NCBI RefSeq assembly: GCF_900113575.1
Contig: NZ_FOPV01000024.1
Coordinates: 1 to 34,211, forward strand
Source of the DNA: Nitrosospira sp. Nsp14
Lineage (GTDB): Bacteria > Pseudomonadota > Gammaproteobacteria > Burkholderiales > Nitrosomonadaceae
Length of the DNA: 34,211 bases
Direction: 5' to 3'
Shown here: piece by piece, positions 17,102-23,924 of the stretch
Layout of the letters: each line of letters starts with the position of its first letter
Numbering within the stretch: the first letter of the stretch is position 1
The notes under the pieces: model-generated
What the model saw: the letters and a program-made list of their open reading frames with translations, nothing else
The model's database searches: none
Told to the model about the DNA's origin: nothing
Program-made: the position numbers and the translations under genes

Positions 17102-17425
17102 CGACGAGGTTCCTGCTATTGGATTCAGATGCAGGTATCGGAAGTAGCGTCCAAAACTGGCTAACCTGCCAACGTTGATCGTAAACTAGAAGATTAAGAC
17201 TCTTGCTGGTAACAGTTGTATTTTAGGTGGTTGCGTCACACCGCCGCGTATTCCACCTGAGCTTGAGTACGTTGCTCCGACTGGGTGTGCGGCTTTTTGG
17301 AGCAAACACATATTGCGATTTCTGGATAATAGATATTGCTAAGAAAAAGCCAGTAACTGGAATCGGATGCGGCGGCATAGTAAATCCTCCGTACTAAAGC
17401 CTATCTAACAACAAGCGGAGTAGCT
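17102..17425 (+). other. Intergenic region upstream of crcB
   Basis: This 324-base gap contains no gene I can support. Because crcB genes are often under a fluoride riboswitch, I looked for the conserved riboswitch core and did not find it. A GGAG ribosome site lies just before the crcB ATG. Nothing else is recognised. Confidence 0.5.
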
Positions 17426-17803
17426 ATGAATGCTTTTCTGGCTGTATTTTTTGGCGCGGGTATTGGCGGAGCGCTGCGTCACGCCGTAAATCTTGCCGCC
17501 TTAAAGTTGCTCGGCTCTGGCTTTCCCTGCGGTACTGTCGCGGTTAACATCATCGGCTCTTTCATCATGGGTCTTGCAATTGAGTGGTTCGCCCTCAAGT
17601 CCGATCCGGGACAAATGTGGCGACTGTTCCTGACCACTGGAATTCTAGGCGGTTTCACGACCTTTTCGGCGTTCTCGCTGGATGCCGCCCTGCTAATCGA
17701 GCGTGGAGCATATGTGACGGCTTCAGTCTATATTTTAACCTCGCTTATCGCTTCTGTTGGAGGTCTGTTCCTCGGTCTATTGCTCATCCGACAATTGGTA
17801 TAG
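17426..17803 (+). CDS. crcB: Fluoride ion channel CrcB/Fluc
   Basis: This 125-residue protein has four membrane segments and the Fluc hallmarks: GTVAVNIIGSF (36-46, pore asparagine N41) and GGFTTFSAFSLDA (75-87, with the phenylalanine-box region). Fluc channels form antiparallel dual-topology dimers that expel fluoride. A single crcB copy fits a homodimer. The start ATG has GCGGAG about 8 bases upstream. It is preceded by a gap without a visible fluoride riboswitch. Confidence 0.95.
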   Translation: MNAFLAVFFGAGIGGALRHAVNLAALKLLGSGFPCGTVAVNIIGSFIMGLAIEWFALKSDPGQMWRLFLTTGILGGFTTFSAFSLDAALLIERGAYVTASVYILTSLIASVGGLFLGLLLIRQLV

Positions 17804-17859
17804 GGAGGTCATACAGCTTGCTGGGCACGGCCCTTTTGTCCTTTTTCATAATTTAAACT

Positions 17860-18072
17860 TTACCTACAACGTCCATGCTGCTGCACAGGCGGACGTTTCA
17901 CGGAGCCGAAGGAACAGAAAACGCAGCAGTGCCCTGGGTTGGGACGCAGCAGAGCTTTACTACAGTTGGCGCACTCATAGAAGAACTGGCAGGCATCCGC
18001 GGGCATGCTCTCTTGTCTAGCAAATCCACAACTCAGGCAACTCAGGATTGGCTCAAGAACAATGTCGCTCAT
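17860..18072 (-). CDS. Small cysteine-rich protein, GDCCVFCSYGTVPCPP-type family
   Basis: The 70-residue product has two halves. The first is C-x2-C (LSCLSCGF) and DACQFFYECANC, resembling a zinc-ribbon. The second is GHCCVFCSFGSV, matching a small bacterial family whose usual consensus is GDCCVFCSYGTVPCPPIQ. Here GD is GH and PCPPIQ reads KRPPVQ, so one conserved cysteine is lost. Nine cysteines remain, suggesting metal binding. The family has no firm function that I know of. No good Shine-Dalgarno precedes the ATG, so expression is uncertain. It lies convergent to crcB. Confidence 0.6.
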   Translation of the reverse strand: MSDIVLEPILSCLSCGFARQESMPADACQFFYECANCSKALLRPNPGHCCVFCSFGSVKRPPVQQHGRCR

Positions 18073-18180
18073 CGCGGGCGGGCAGGGGAGCGCAATATCA
18101 GGGCGAGAACAGGGGGTGGTATATAGGCACGCAAAGGCGACAATTTACCGGCAAACGCCTCCTCACAATGCGAGACGAAG

Positions 18181-19068
18181 GTGACCGAAACTATTTTAGA
18201 AGCTGAGCCGCTTGTTCGGCCAGGGATTTTTGTCGGAGTCCTCGCTGCTGTCGGTATTTACGAGGCGCTGGTGCCGCGGCGTAAACGAAGCCTTCCGCGC
18301 CTCAAGCGTTGGCCGAGCAATCTCGGCGTTGCGGCGCTTAATACACTGGTGCTCCGAAGTGTATTTCCAGCAGCTGCAATCGGCGTTGCTTTAATGTGTG
18401 AAGAGCGCGGCTGGGGCCTGCTGAATGCTACCACCGTTCCAGAATGGGCTGCGGTCTTGATTGCGGTCGTGTTCCTCGACTTCGCCATTTACCTTCAGCA
18501 TGTATTGTTCCACGCCGTACCCTCACTCTGGCGTCTGCATCGGATGCATCATGCTGACCTTGATTTTGATGTGACGACCGGGGTGCGTTTCCATCCGATC
18601 GAGATGGTACTGTCCATGGGCATAAAGTTGATGGTCGTAACCGCCCTCGGAGCGCCAGCACTTGCGGTACTGATTTTTGAAATATCACTCAATGCAACTT
18701 CATTGTTCAACCATGGCAATGTGCGCATCCCCCCACCCATCGACCGAGCTTTGCGGTGGATCGTGGTGACGCCCGACATGCACCGGGTGCATCATTCCTG
18801 GTACTCTAACGAGACGAACTCCAACTTTGGATTCAACCTGCCATGGTGGGATCGTCTTTTGGGCACTTATAAAGATCAGCCTGTAGATGGGCATGAAGGG
18901 ATGGTCATAGGCATCAATATGTTCCGTGAACCGGCTTGGGAACGACTCGATCGAATGCTTGTTCAGCCTTTCATTGGGCCTGCGGATAGCTACCCTATCA
19001 ATGCAAGTAAGGTGGACCCGTTGTCTACCCGGGAGCGCTCGGTAAAAGACACCGAGGAATGGAACTGA
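18181..19068 (+). CDS. Sterol desaturase/fatty acid hydroxylase family membrane protein
   Basis: This 295-residue integral membrane protein carries the di-iron histidine clusters of the FA_hydroxylase superfamily: HVLFH, then HRMHH (in WRLHRMHHADLDFD), and HRVHHSWYSNETNSNFGFNL near residue 200. Such enzymes hydroxylate or desaturate lipids using O2 and a bound diiron centre; the substrate cannot be told from sequence. The start is a GTG at 18181 with only a weak ribosome site. A hydrophobic N-terminus and further membrane spans between residues ~15 and 170 fit the family. No linked lipid genes are seen. Confidence 0.88.
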   Translation: MTETILEAEPLVRPGIFVGVLAAVGIYEALVPRRKRSLPRLKRWPSNLGVAALNTLVLRSVFPAAAIGVALMCEERGWGLLNATTVPEWAAVLIAVVFLDFAIYLQHVLFHAVPSLWRLHRMHHADLDFDVTTGVRFHPIEMVLSMGIKLMVVTALGAPALAVLIFEISLNATSLFNHGNVRIPPPIDRALRWIVVTPDMHRVHHSWYSNETNSNFGFNLPWWDRLLGTYKDQPVDGHEGMVIGINMFREPAWERLDRMLVQPFIGPADSYPINASKVDPLSTRERSVKDTEEWN

Positions 19069-19514
19069 TCAGCATGATGATCAAACATCCCCGGGTTGGG
19101 CGGTGAAGTCCTTGATGACGTCACCACTCATGGGTCAACAATAAAAATCCCAGACTCACGATTAATTACGCTTGTTATACTTAGGCGAACTTCTTCGGTT
19201 ACCATATTTGACTTATGAGGGTTTTTTGACGGATCGTGACTCGACCCCAGCCCCAGCTCCAACTCCAGATCCAACTCGAGGTCAAGATAAGTATCAGGGC
19301 ATTGGCAAGTGCTCAAAAATGACAATTCGAGGCCACAATTCATTTCAGGTCGACAGACTCGTTTGCCATGCGAGGAGGTTGCATAATCAGGTCACGCAAA
19401 GATCCACTTCGGGGCTATTTCTTTATGATTGCCACGACGATAAAGGGGCCGAATTATGATCGGCAATTTCATGTAATTTAACCTAATTTTGCCAACGATA
19501 CTAAGAGATCCTTA
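19069..19514 (+). other. Intergenic region with a short degenerate hexamer repeat
   Basis: These 446 bases have no supportable gene. Positions 19245-19280 hold six imperfect hexamers of the CCCCAG/CTCCAA type in tandem, which make short open frames on both strands look protein-like (DLELDLELEL on the minus strand). The region just before 19515 is AT-rich and likely contains the promoter of the stress protein gene. Confidence 0.5.
19245..19280. repeat. Imperfect hexanucleotide tandem repeat (6 units)
   Basis: Units read CCCCAG, CCCCAG, CTCCAA, CTCCAG, ATCCAA, CTCGAG. They share the pattern nnCCAR with decay at the end. No function is apparent. A length polymorphism could be expected among strains. 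Confidence 0.6.
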
Positions 19515-20417
19515 ATGTACTCGATAAAGCGGATTGTCGCTGCTACCGATATGTCCCCGTTTGCAGCCCGCGCGGAAGAACGCGCCGCCAGACTGGTGCA
19601 TGAGCTGGAGAGCGAATCACTGCACCTGCTGCATGTTGTTGATAATCTTCCCTTGGAGGCATTACGCCATCTGGATCAGCCACCCCTCGATACCGAATAC
19701 CATTTAATTGAATCGTCGCGTAAGCAATTGGCCGAGATCGAACGTAAGCTTTCGGCGAAATACCAGGCAAAGGTGATTACGACGTCATTAAATGTAGGTC
19801 GCCCCCATACCGATATTGTCCGTTACGCCAAGTTACTGAATGCGGAACTGATCGTAATGGGGGTGCACGGAGGTTTTGCACGAAAAATTGTTGGCTCTAC
19901 CGTTGATAAAGTACTGCGTCAGTCTGTGACGCCACTATTGCTTGTCAAGGAGGTGCCTCGCGGTCCATACCAACGAATACTAGTGCCGGTGGATTTTTCG
20001 GACTCCTCCAGGCGGGCAATCGAAATGGCTGTGAGTATCGGTCCACACGCGACCGTAACAGTTTTACACGCATTTGAGGCGCCACTCGTAGGTAAAATGC
20101 GTCTCTATGGCCTAAGCCACGAAAAAATCGAAGCATATCGCGCCCAAGTACGTGCGGAAAGGACAAGCAAAATGCAACAACTGACCGCTGAGGCGCACCT
20201 CAAGGGAAGTTCCTGGTCACAGCTAGTCGAGCTGGGCGAGGCATCAGATGTAATCCTGAAGCAAGCGGGGGTACTTGAATCTGATCTGATCATCATCGGA
20301 AAGCATGGGCAATCCCCTTGGGAAGATATGCTGGTAGGTGGCGTCACACGACAGGTGATCGAGGAGTCAACCTGCGATGTGCTGATTATAGAGCATGAAC
20401 ATTTCAAATCCGCCTGA
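19515..20417 (+). CDS. Tandem universal stress protein (two UspA domains)
   Basis: This 300-residue cytosolic protein has two UspA domains (about 1-148 and 153-297), each beginning with the canonical strand and aspartate (KRIVAATDMS, QRILVPVDFS). UspA proteins bind ATP or AMP through G-x2-G-x9-G(S/T). In the first domain the loop is short: GVHG is followed by seven residues and then GST. In the second, GKHG is followed by nine residues and then GG. Weakened nucleotide binding in domain 1 is therefore possible. Length is typical of tandem Usp proteins. It appears to be monocistronic, with AAGAGA upstream of the ATG. Confidence 0.9.
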   Translation: MYSIKRIVAATDMSPFAARAEERAARLVHELESESLHLLHVVDNLPLEALRHLDQPPLDTEYHLIESSRKQLAEIERKLSAKYQAKVITTSLNVGRPHTDIVRYAKLLNAELIVMGVHGGFARKIVGSTVDKVLRQSVTPLLLVKEVPRGPYQRILVPVDFSDSSRRAIEMAVSIGPHATVTVLHAFEAPLVGKMRLYGLSHEKIEAYRAQVRAERTSKMQQLTAEAHLKGSSWSQLVELGEASDVILKQAGVLESDLIIIGKHGQSPWEDMLVGGVTRQVIEESTCDVLIIEHEHFKSA

Positions 20418-20737
20418 AAAAACGCGGTAGGGACGGCTTCTTGTGCTGAAGGGGCCCAGTAGAATGCCCAAGGATAAGGAAGGTCCTCAAGCAGCCGAGG
20501 AAGCAGTTAAAGCTCTTAATGGGTGCCGGAGTCGACACATCGGCGGCCAAGCGCAAACACAACCCGATCGCGGTAAGCTGGCTCCCTTCCAGCCGACTCC
20601 AATCGGGAATACAAGATCATCGTTAATGTGACAAAGCCGCGGGCCTTTGCGAAGCAGGTAAACCCGGGGGCTTGATCGGTTGCTCGCCTCGTCAACTTGT
20701 TTATCCCGGCAAAAGTACCACCCGAAAGGCTGAAGAT
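20418..20737 (+). other. Intergenic stretch with nothing recognised
   Basis: These 320 bases lie between the stress protein gene and the end of the convergent DUF2182 pseudogene. A short plus-strand frame (20443-20631) contains PKDKEGPQAAEEAVKALNG but has no recognisable family. No terminator with a T-run was found. Confidence 0.4.
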
Positions 20738-21486
20738 CTATTGCATCTGTAACAACCACAGTCCCCATCCCAGGAATAGTATTCCGACACTCTTGCAGAT
20801 CAGGCGGCTCCTGATAGGCGCTACTTTTTCGGTGATGACCAGCAAGGTGATCAATGCCATTACAAACAAGTTCATGACGCCGACTGCAAACATGATGAGC
20901 ATCTGTGCCCAACAACACCCGACGCAAGTGCTGCGGTGCTTCAATCCCATCGGGAAAGCGCCTTTTGCTCCCTCCCGCTATTCATTCAATAAAAAACCCG
21001 CCGGTGACCGGCAATATTGCAAGAAACTATTTTTTAAGGGCGTCAATTGATAGGTCCCTGCGACCAGGAAAATCGCGCCGCCCAGGTATTGGCTTTTGGT
21101 ATCATTGGAGATAAAACATGCAGGCCATGCAACTGCCACTGTAATAGCGTCATAGCAATACTGAACAACAGCCATACCAGCAGGTAAGCCGAGATAAAAA
21201 TAAAATCGATTTTTTCGGGCAGGGAGTAGCGTCTCCGGGAGACTTGCAAGAATACAAGGATCATCGGTAGGGCAGACGGCAGCATCATTGCGGCCATCAT
21301 GGCCGCCCACATAAGATAGACCAAGCCCAAGTCACTGGTTTTCCACGCTGCTGTGCCCGAGGGCGGCATCCACATTTCGGATATTGGCAATGAGTTCATT
21401 TGCCAATGCTGATAGATCAAGTATCCCCAGGCGGTTAGAACGAGCGCTAGCAGGGAGGCTGCCGCCTGATGGACCTTACCCCTAAG
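20738..21486 (-). pseudogene. DUF2182 membrane protein broken by a frameshift and an amber codon
   Basis: Three minus-strand pieces together read as one DUF2182 (predicted metal-binding integral membrane) protein. They are LLALVLTAWGYLIYQHW...YLMWAAMMAAMMLPSALPMI (about 21450-21110), SQYLGGAIFLVAGTYQLTPLK (to 20981) and RMGL-like MGLKHRSTCVGCCWAQMLIMF...GWGLWLL (to 20738). A frameshift lies near 21100. At 20978-20980 a TAG replaces what is normally a Trp codon (FLLNE-stop-REGAKGAF), consistent with TGG to TAG. No start codon is found before the first piece: a stop at 21487-21489 is followed by codons without ATG, GTG or TTG. It follows the persulfide dioxygenase gene by ~15 bases, so it was probably its operon partner. 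Confidence 0.85.
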
Positions 21487-21499
21487 TCACGGAGGTCGA

Positions 21500-22360
21500 T
21501 CAGATCAGATTTAGAGGTATCTTCAGATAAGAGACGCCGTTCTCTTCCAGGGGTGGCATCTGTCCTGCCCGTATATTAACCTGCACGGATGGGAGCAGGA
21601 GCGTCGGCATCGCCAGCGTGCGGTCGCGCGCAGTTCTCAGGGCGACAAACTCATCTTCAGAAACGCCGTCATGTACGTGTATGTTACTTACGCGTTGTTC
21701 TGCGACCGTTGTTTCCCAGCGAGGCCCTCGACTGGGAGGCAGATAGTCGTGGCACATGAACAAGCGTGTTTCGGGCGGGAGATCAAGCAATTTTCGAATC
21801 GACCGGAATAGCCGGCGCGCGTCGCCTCCGGGAAAATCGGCGCGTGCCGTCCCCAAGTCTGGCATGAAAAGCGTGTCGCCAACAAAGACGGCATCTTCAC
21901 ATTGATACGACAGATCGGCAGGGGTATGGCCGGGGGTGAAAATGACTTTTGCGGTCAGTTTGCCGATTGTCAAAACCTCGCCGTCAGCCAATAAATGGTC
22001 GAAATTCTTGCCATCCGGTACGAACTCGGGCCCCAGATTGAATATTTTCTTGAAGGTTTGCTGCACCTCCGGAATTTCTTTTCCGATCGCTGTTTTACCG
22101 CCCAATTTCCTCCTGAGATAGGCGGCGGAACTGATGTGATCGGCGTGTGCATGTGTTTCCAGAATCCATTCCGTCGTGAGCCGCTTATCCATGATAAACG
22201 CGATCAGTTTATCTGCACCTCCAGTACTCGTTCTGCTCGCTTTGGGATCGTAATCAAGGACTGGGTCAATAATCGCGCACCGTCCGCCAGGCTGGTCGTA
22301 AACGACGTAGCTAACTGTCCCGGTTACGGGATCGAAAAATGCTTCGATGTTCGGCTTCAT
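21500..22360 (-). CDS. MBL-fold metallo-hydrolase, persulfide dioxygenase/Blh-like
   Basis: This 286-residue metallo-beta-lactamase-fold protein has THAHADH (H70, H72, D74, H75), PGHTPADLSY (H145), VGDTLFMPDLGTARADFPGGD (D162) and CHDY (H204). The TARADFPGGDA block and the mono-iron ligand set (two His plus Asp) are typical of ETHE1/Blh-type persulfide dioxygenases, which oxidise glutathione persulfide to sulfite with O2. It lacks a fused rhodanese domain. GAGGAGAAG sits 6 bases before the ATG. It is divergent from YeeE/YedE genes across a shared operator, with a BigR-like repressor and SQR nearby, which supports the sulfur role. GSH hydrolase (GloB) is the less likely alternative. Confidence 0.88.
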   Translation of the reverse strand: MKPNIEAFFDPVTGTVSYVVYDQPGGRCAIIDPVLDYDPKASRTSTGGADKLIAFIMDKRLTTEWILETHAHADHISSAAYLRRKLGGKTAIGKEIPEVQQTFKKIFNLGPEFVPDGKNFDHLLADGEVLTIGKLTAKVIFTPGHTPADLSYQCEDAVFVGDTLFMPDLGTARADFPGGDARRLFRSIRKLLDLPPETRLFMCHDYLPPSRGPRWETTVAEQRVSNIHVHDGVSEDEFVALRTARDRTLAMPTLLLPSVQVNIRAGQMPPLEENGVSYLKIPLNLI

Positions 22361-22410
22361 TACTGCTTCTCCTCTGCATGTTCGGTCACAGACATGCTAT
22401 TCACATCCAC

Positions 22411-22439
22411 TTGACAATACTATATCTATAGATATATTA
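22411..22439 (+). promoter_or_regulatory. Sigma-70-type promoter for the YeeE/YedE-SQR side
   Basis: A perfect -35 TTGACA (22411-22416) is followed by a 16-base spacer and TATATT (22433-22438), or a 17-base spacer and ATATTA. The palindrome 22421-22436 fills the spacer. Transcription would start about 22446, some 70 bases upstream of the first YeeE/YedE gene. Start sites are predicted, not measured. Confidence 0.65.
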
Positions 22440-22447
22440 TCTGTCAA
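22419..22447 (-). promoter_or_regulatory. Sigma-70-type promoter for the persulfide dioxygenase gene
   Basis: On the minus strand a perfect TTGACA (plus-strand 22442-22447) is followed by exactly 17 bases and TATAGT (plus-strand 22419-22424). It faces the plus-strand promoter and overlaps it almost completely, so the two polymerases would compete for the same DNA. Transcription would begin near 22412, about 50 bases before the ATG. Confidence 0.65.
22421..22436. promoter_or_regulatory. Perfect 16-bp palindromic operator, candidate BigR/SqrR-like repressor site
   Basis: The sequence TATATCTATAGATATA is its own reverse complement. It occupies the -35/-10 spacer of both opposed promoters, so one bound dimer would block both. 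ArsR-family repressors of the BigR type bind AT-rich palindromes in such positions. The regulator gene at 23559 is the obvious candidate. Binding itself is inferred. Confidence 0.6.
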
Positions 22448-22514
22448 TGAAATATAGAATAATATTATGTAGCTGAAGGAATAAAAGCAATCCCATATGT
22501 CAGAGGAGCAATGA

Positions 22515-22943
22515 ATGGTAATTAATTGGGAGCAGTTCACCCCGTTGTCATCCCTGGCCGGGGGAGCAGCTATTGGGCTGGCAGTTGCATTTTTATTACT
22601 TTTAAATGGACGTATCGCCGGAATCTCCGGGATTGTTGGGGGATTATTTAGGGGGCAAAAGGGGGATCTGGGCTGGCGTATCGCTTTCGTATCAGGTCTT
22701 GTCGCAGCGCCTCTAGCTTGGCAGCTATTTATGGCCCTTCCCCCCATTGATATTGAAGGCAGCCATGGCCTGATGGCCGCAGCCGGTTTAATTGTGGGAT
22801 TGGGCACGCGTTACGGCTCAGGTTGCACCAGCGGGCACGGTGTCTGCGGATTGTCGCGCCTGTCGCCACGCTCCATTGTCGCTACGCTGGTTTTTATGGG
22901 AACAGGCTTTACTGTTGTTTATCTTCTTCGGCACGTTTTTTAA
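22515..22943 (+). CDS. YeeE/YedE (DUF395) family membrane protein, first half
   Basis: This 142-residue membrane protein belongs to the YeeE/YedE sulfur-transport family. The hallmark GSGCTSGHGVCGLSRLS (C104 and C111) is present. Several hydrophobic spans are visible (about 14-30, 53-70, 86-98, 120-138). Related proteins move thiosulfate or other sulfur species through cysteine relays. It pairs with the next gene to make the usual two-part permease found in BigR-regulated operons. AGAGGAG lies 8 bases before the ATG at 22515; an ATG four bases upstream stops after four codons. Confidence 0.88.
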   Translation: MVINWEQFTPLSSLAGGAAIGLAVAFLLLLNGRIAGISGIVGGLFRGQKGDLGWRIAFVSGLVAAPLAWQLFMALPPIDIEGSHGLMAAAGLIVGLGTRYGSGCTSGHGVCGLSRLSPRSIVATLVFMGTGFTVVYLLRHVF

Positions 22944-22985
22944 ACATAGAGCAGGTGGGGGGCAAAAATCACCATTATTACGGCA

Positions 22986-23459
22986 TTGCTATCAGGTCTG
23001 ATTTTCGGCTTGGGACTGATTTTGGCGGGAATGGCAAATCCCGCCAAGGTGCTGGCCTTTCTCGATATCGCGGGACCATGGGACCCCTCTCTCTCGCTCG
23101 TGATGGGCGGAGCAGTAGCGATCGCTTCCCTGGCCTTTGCTCTGGCTCGCAGGCGCAACCGTAGCTATCTGGGGCTTACGATTAACCTGCCCACTTCACA
23201 AGTTATTGATAAGCGCCTTCTTCTGGGTAGCCTTGCGTTCGGTATCGGCTGGGGCATGGCGGGAATATGTCCGGGACCAGCCTTGGTGTTATTAGGGATC
23301 AGCCATGCAAAAGCAGTTGTCTTTGTAGGATCGATGCTGTTGGGAATGGGGATTTTTGAAGTGCTGCAGAAAAATCGTTTAGGCGATTTCCATCGAACCG
23401 GCAAGACCGGGAATTCCGGTGGAGCTTCCACGCAGCAGGATTCCCGTAAAGAAAGTTAG
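22986..23459 (+). CDS. YeeE/YedE (DUF395) family membrane protein, second half
   Basis: This is the partner of the preceding protein. LLSGLIFGLGLILAGMANPAKVLAFLDIAG and GWGMAGICPGPALVLLG with its conserved cysteine define the family. The start is uncertain. The first standard start in frame is TTG at 22986, but homology to the family would begin about eight codons earlier, at GCA AAA ATC (22962-22970), right after a purine-rich CAGGTGGGGG ribosome-like site. ATG appears to have become GCA there, or a non-standard ATT/ATC codon is used. The C-terminal ~25 residues are hydrophilic. Function is as for the first half. Confidence 0.82.
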   Translation: MLSGLIFGLGLILAGMANPAKVLAFLDIAGPWDPSLSLVMGGAVAIASLAFALARRRNRSYLGLTINLPTSQVIDKRLLLGSLAFGIGWGMAGICPGPALVLLGISHAKAVVFVGSMLLGMGIFEVLQKNRLGDFHRTGKTGNSGGASTQQDSRKES

Positions 23460-23558
23460 AAAGAGCCTTGAGGTTCCGACTCCTTATGTGGAAGAACAGC
23501 TCCCCGCACGAATTGCGAGTTTGGGTGTGCATCACAAGCCAAATATGAGAGGTCAACA

Positions 23559-23882
23559 TTGAAACTGGAATCAGATTTTCCTGACATTGAGGCGATACGG
23601 GCATCAGCCTCAGAAGCTTGCCAAATGCTGAAAGTATTGGCAAACGAGGACAGACTGATCATTCTCTGCCAGCTGATCCAAGGCGAAAAAAATGTCGGCG
23701 AACTGGAGGCGCTGCTGGGCATCCGGCAACCAACGCTCTCGCAGCAATTAACGGTGCTCCGCGAGGAAGGCCTGGTAAGGACCGAGCGGAAAGGCAAGTA
23801 CATTTTCTACAGTCTCGCCAGCCACGAAGTGGTTCAGATCATGCAGACCTTATACAGCATCTACTGTGGCCCCGACCGTTGA
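23559..23882 (+). CDS. bigR: ArsR-family persulfide-responsive repressor, BigR/SqrR-like
   Basis: This 107-residue winged-helix repressor starts at TTG 23559 with GAGAGG 7 bases upstream. The recognition helix lies in RQPTLSQQLTVLREEGLV (56-73) and the wing in TERKGKYIFYSL. It has C21, C37 and C103. The C37-C103 separation is 66 residues, the same as the reactive pair of BigR and SqrR, which form a disulfide or tetrasulfide bridge on sensing persulfide and then leave DNA. Its place between the YeeE/YedE pair and sqr fits this role. Metal-sensing ArsR motifs such as ELCVCDL are absent. Confidence 0.85.
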   Translation: MKLESDFPDIEAIRASASEACQMLKVLANEDRLIILCQLIQGEKNVGELEALLGIRQPTLSQQLTVLREEGLVRTERKGKYIFYSLASHEVVQIMQTLYSIYCGPDR

Positions 23883-23924
23883 TGCTAGGGGAATTCGGTA
23901 GAAATAACCCTAGGAGGAGAAACG

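Noticed and set aside
17102-17425. Possible fluoride riboswitch before crcB
   Set aside because: The conserved GGnGATGG core and pseudoknot partners were not found. GC-rich patches near 17370-17400 only superficially resemble it.
19128-19343. Minus-strand frame with a Leu-Glu repeat
   Set aside because: The repeat comes from imperfect CTCCAA-type hexamers, and there is no ribosome site or homology.
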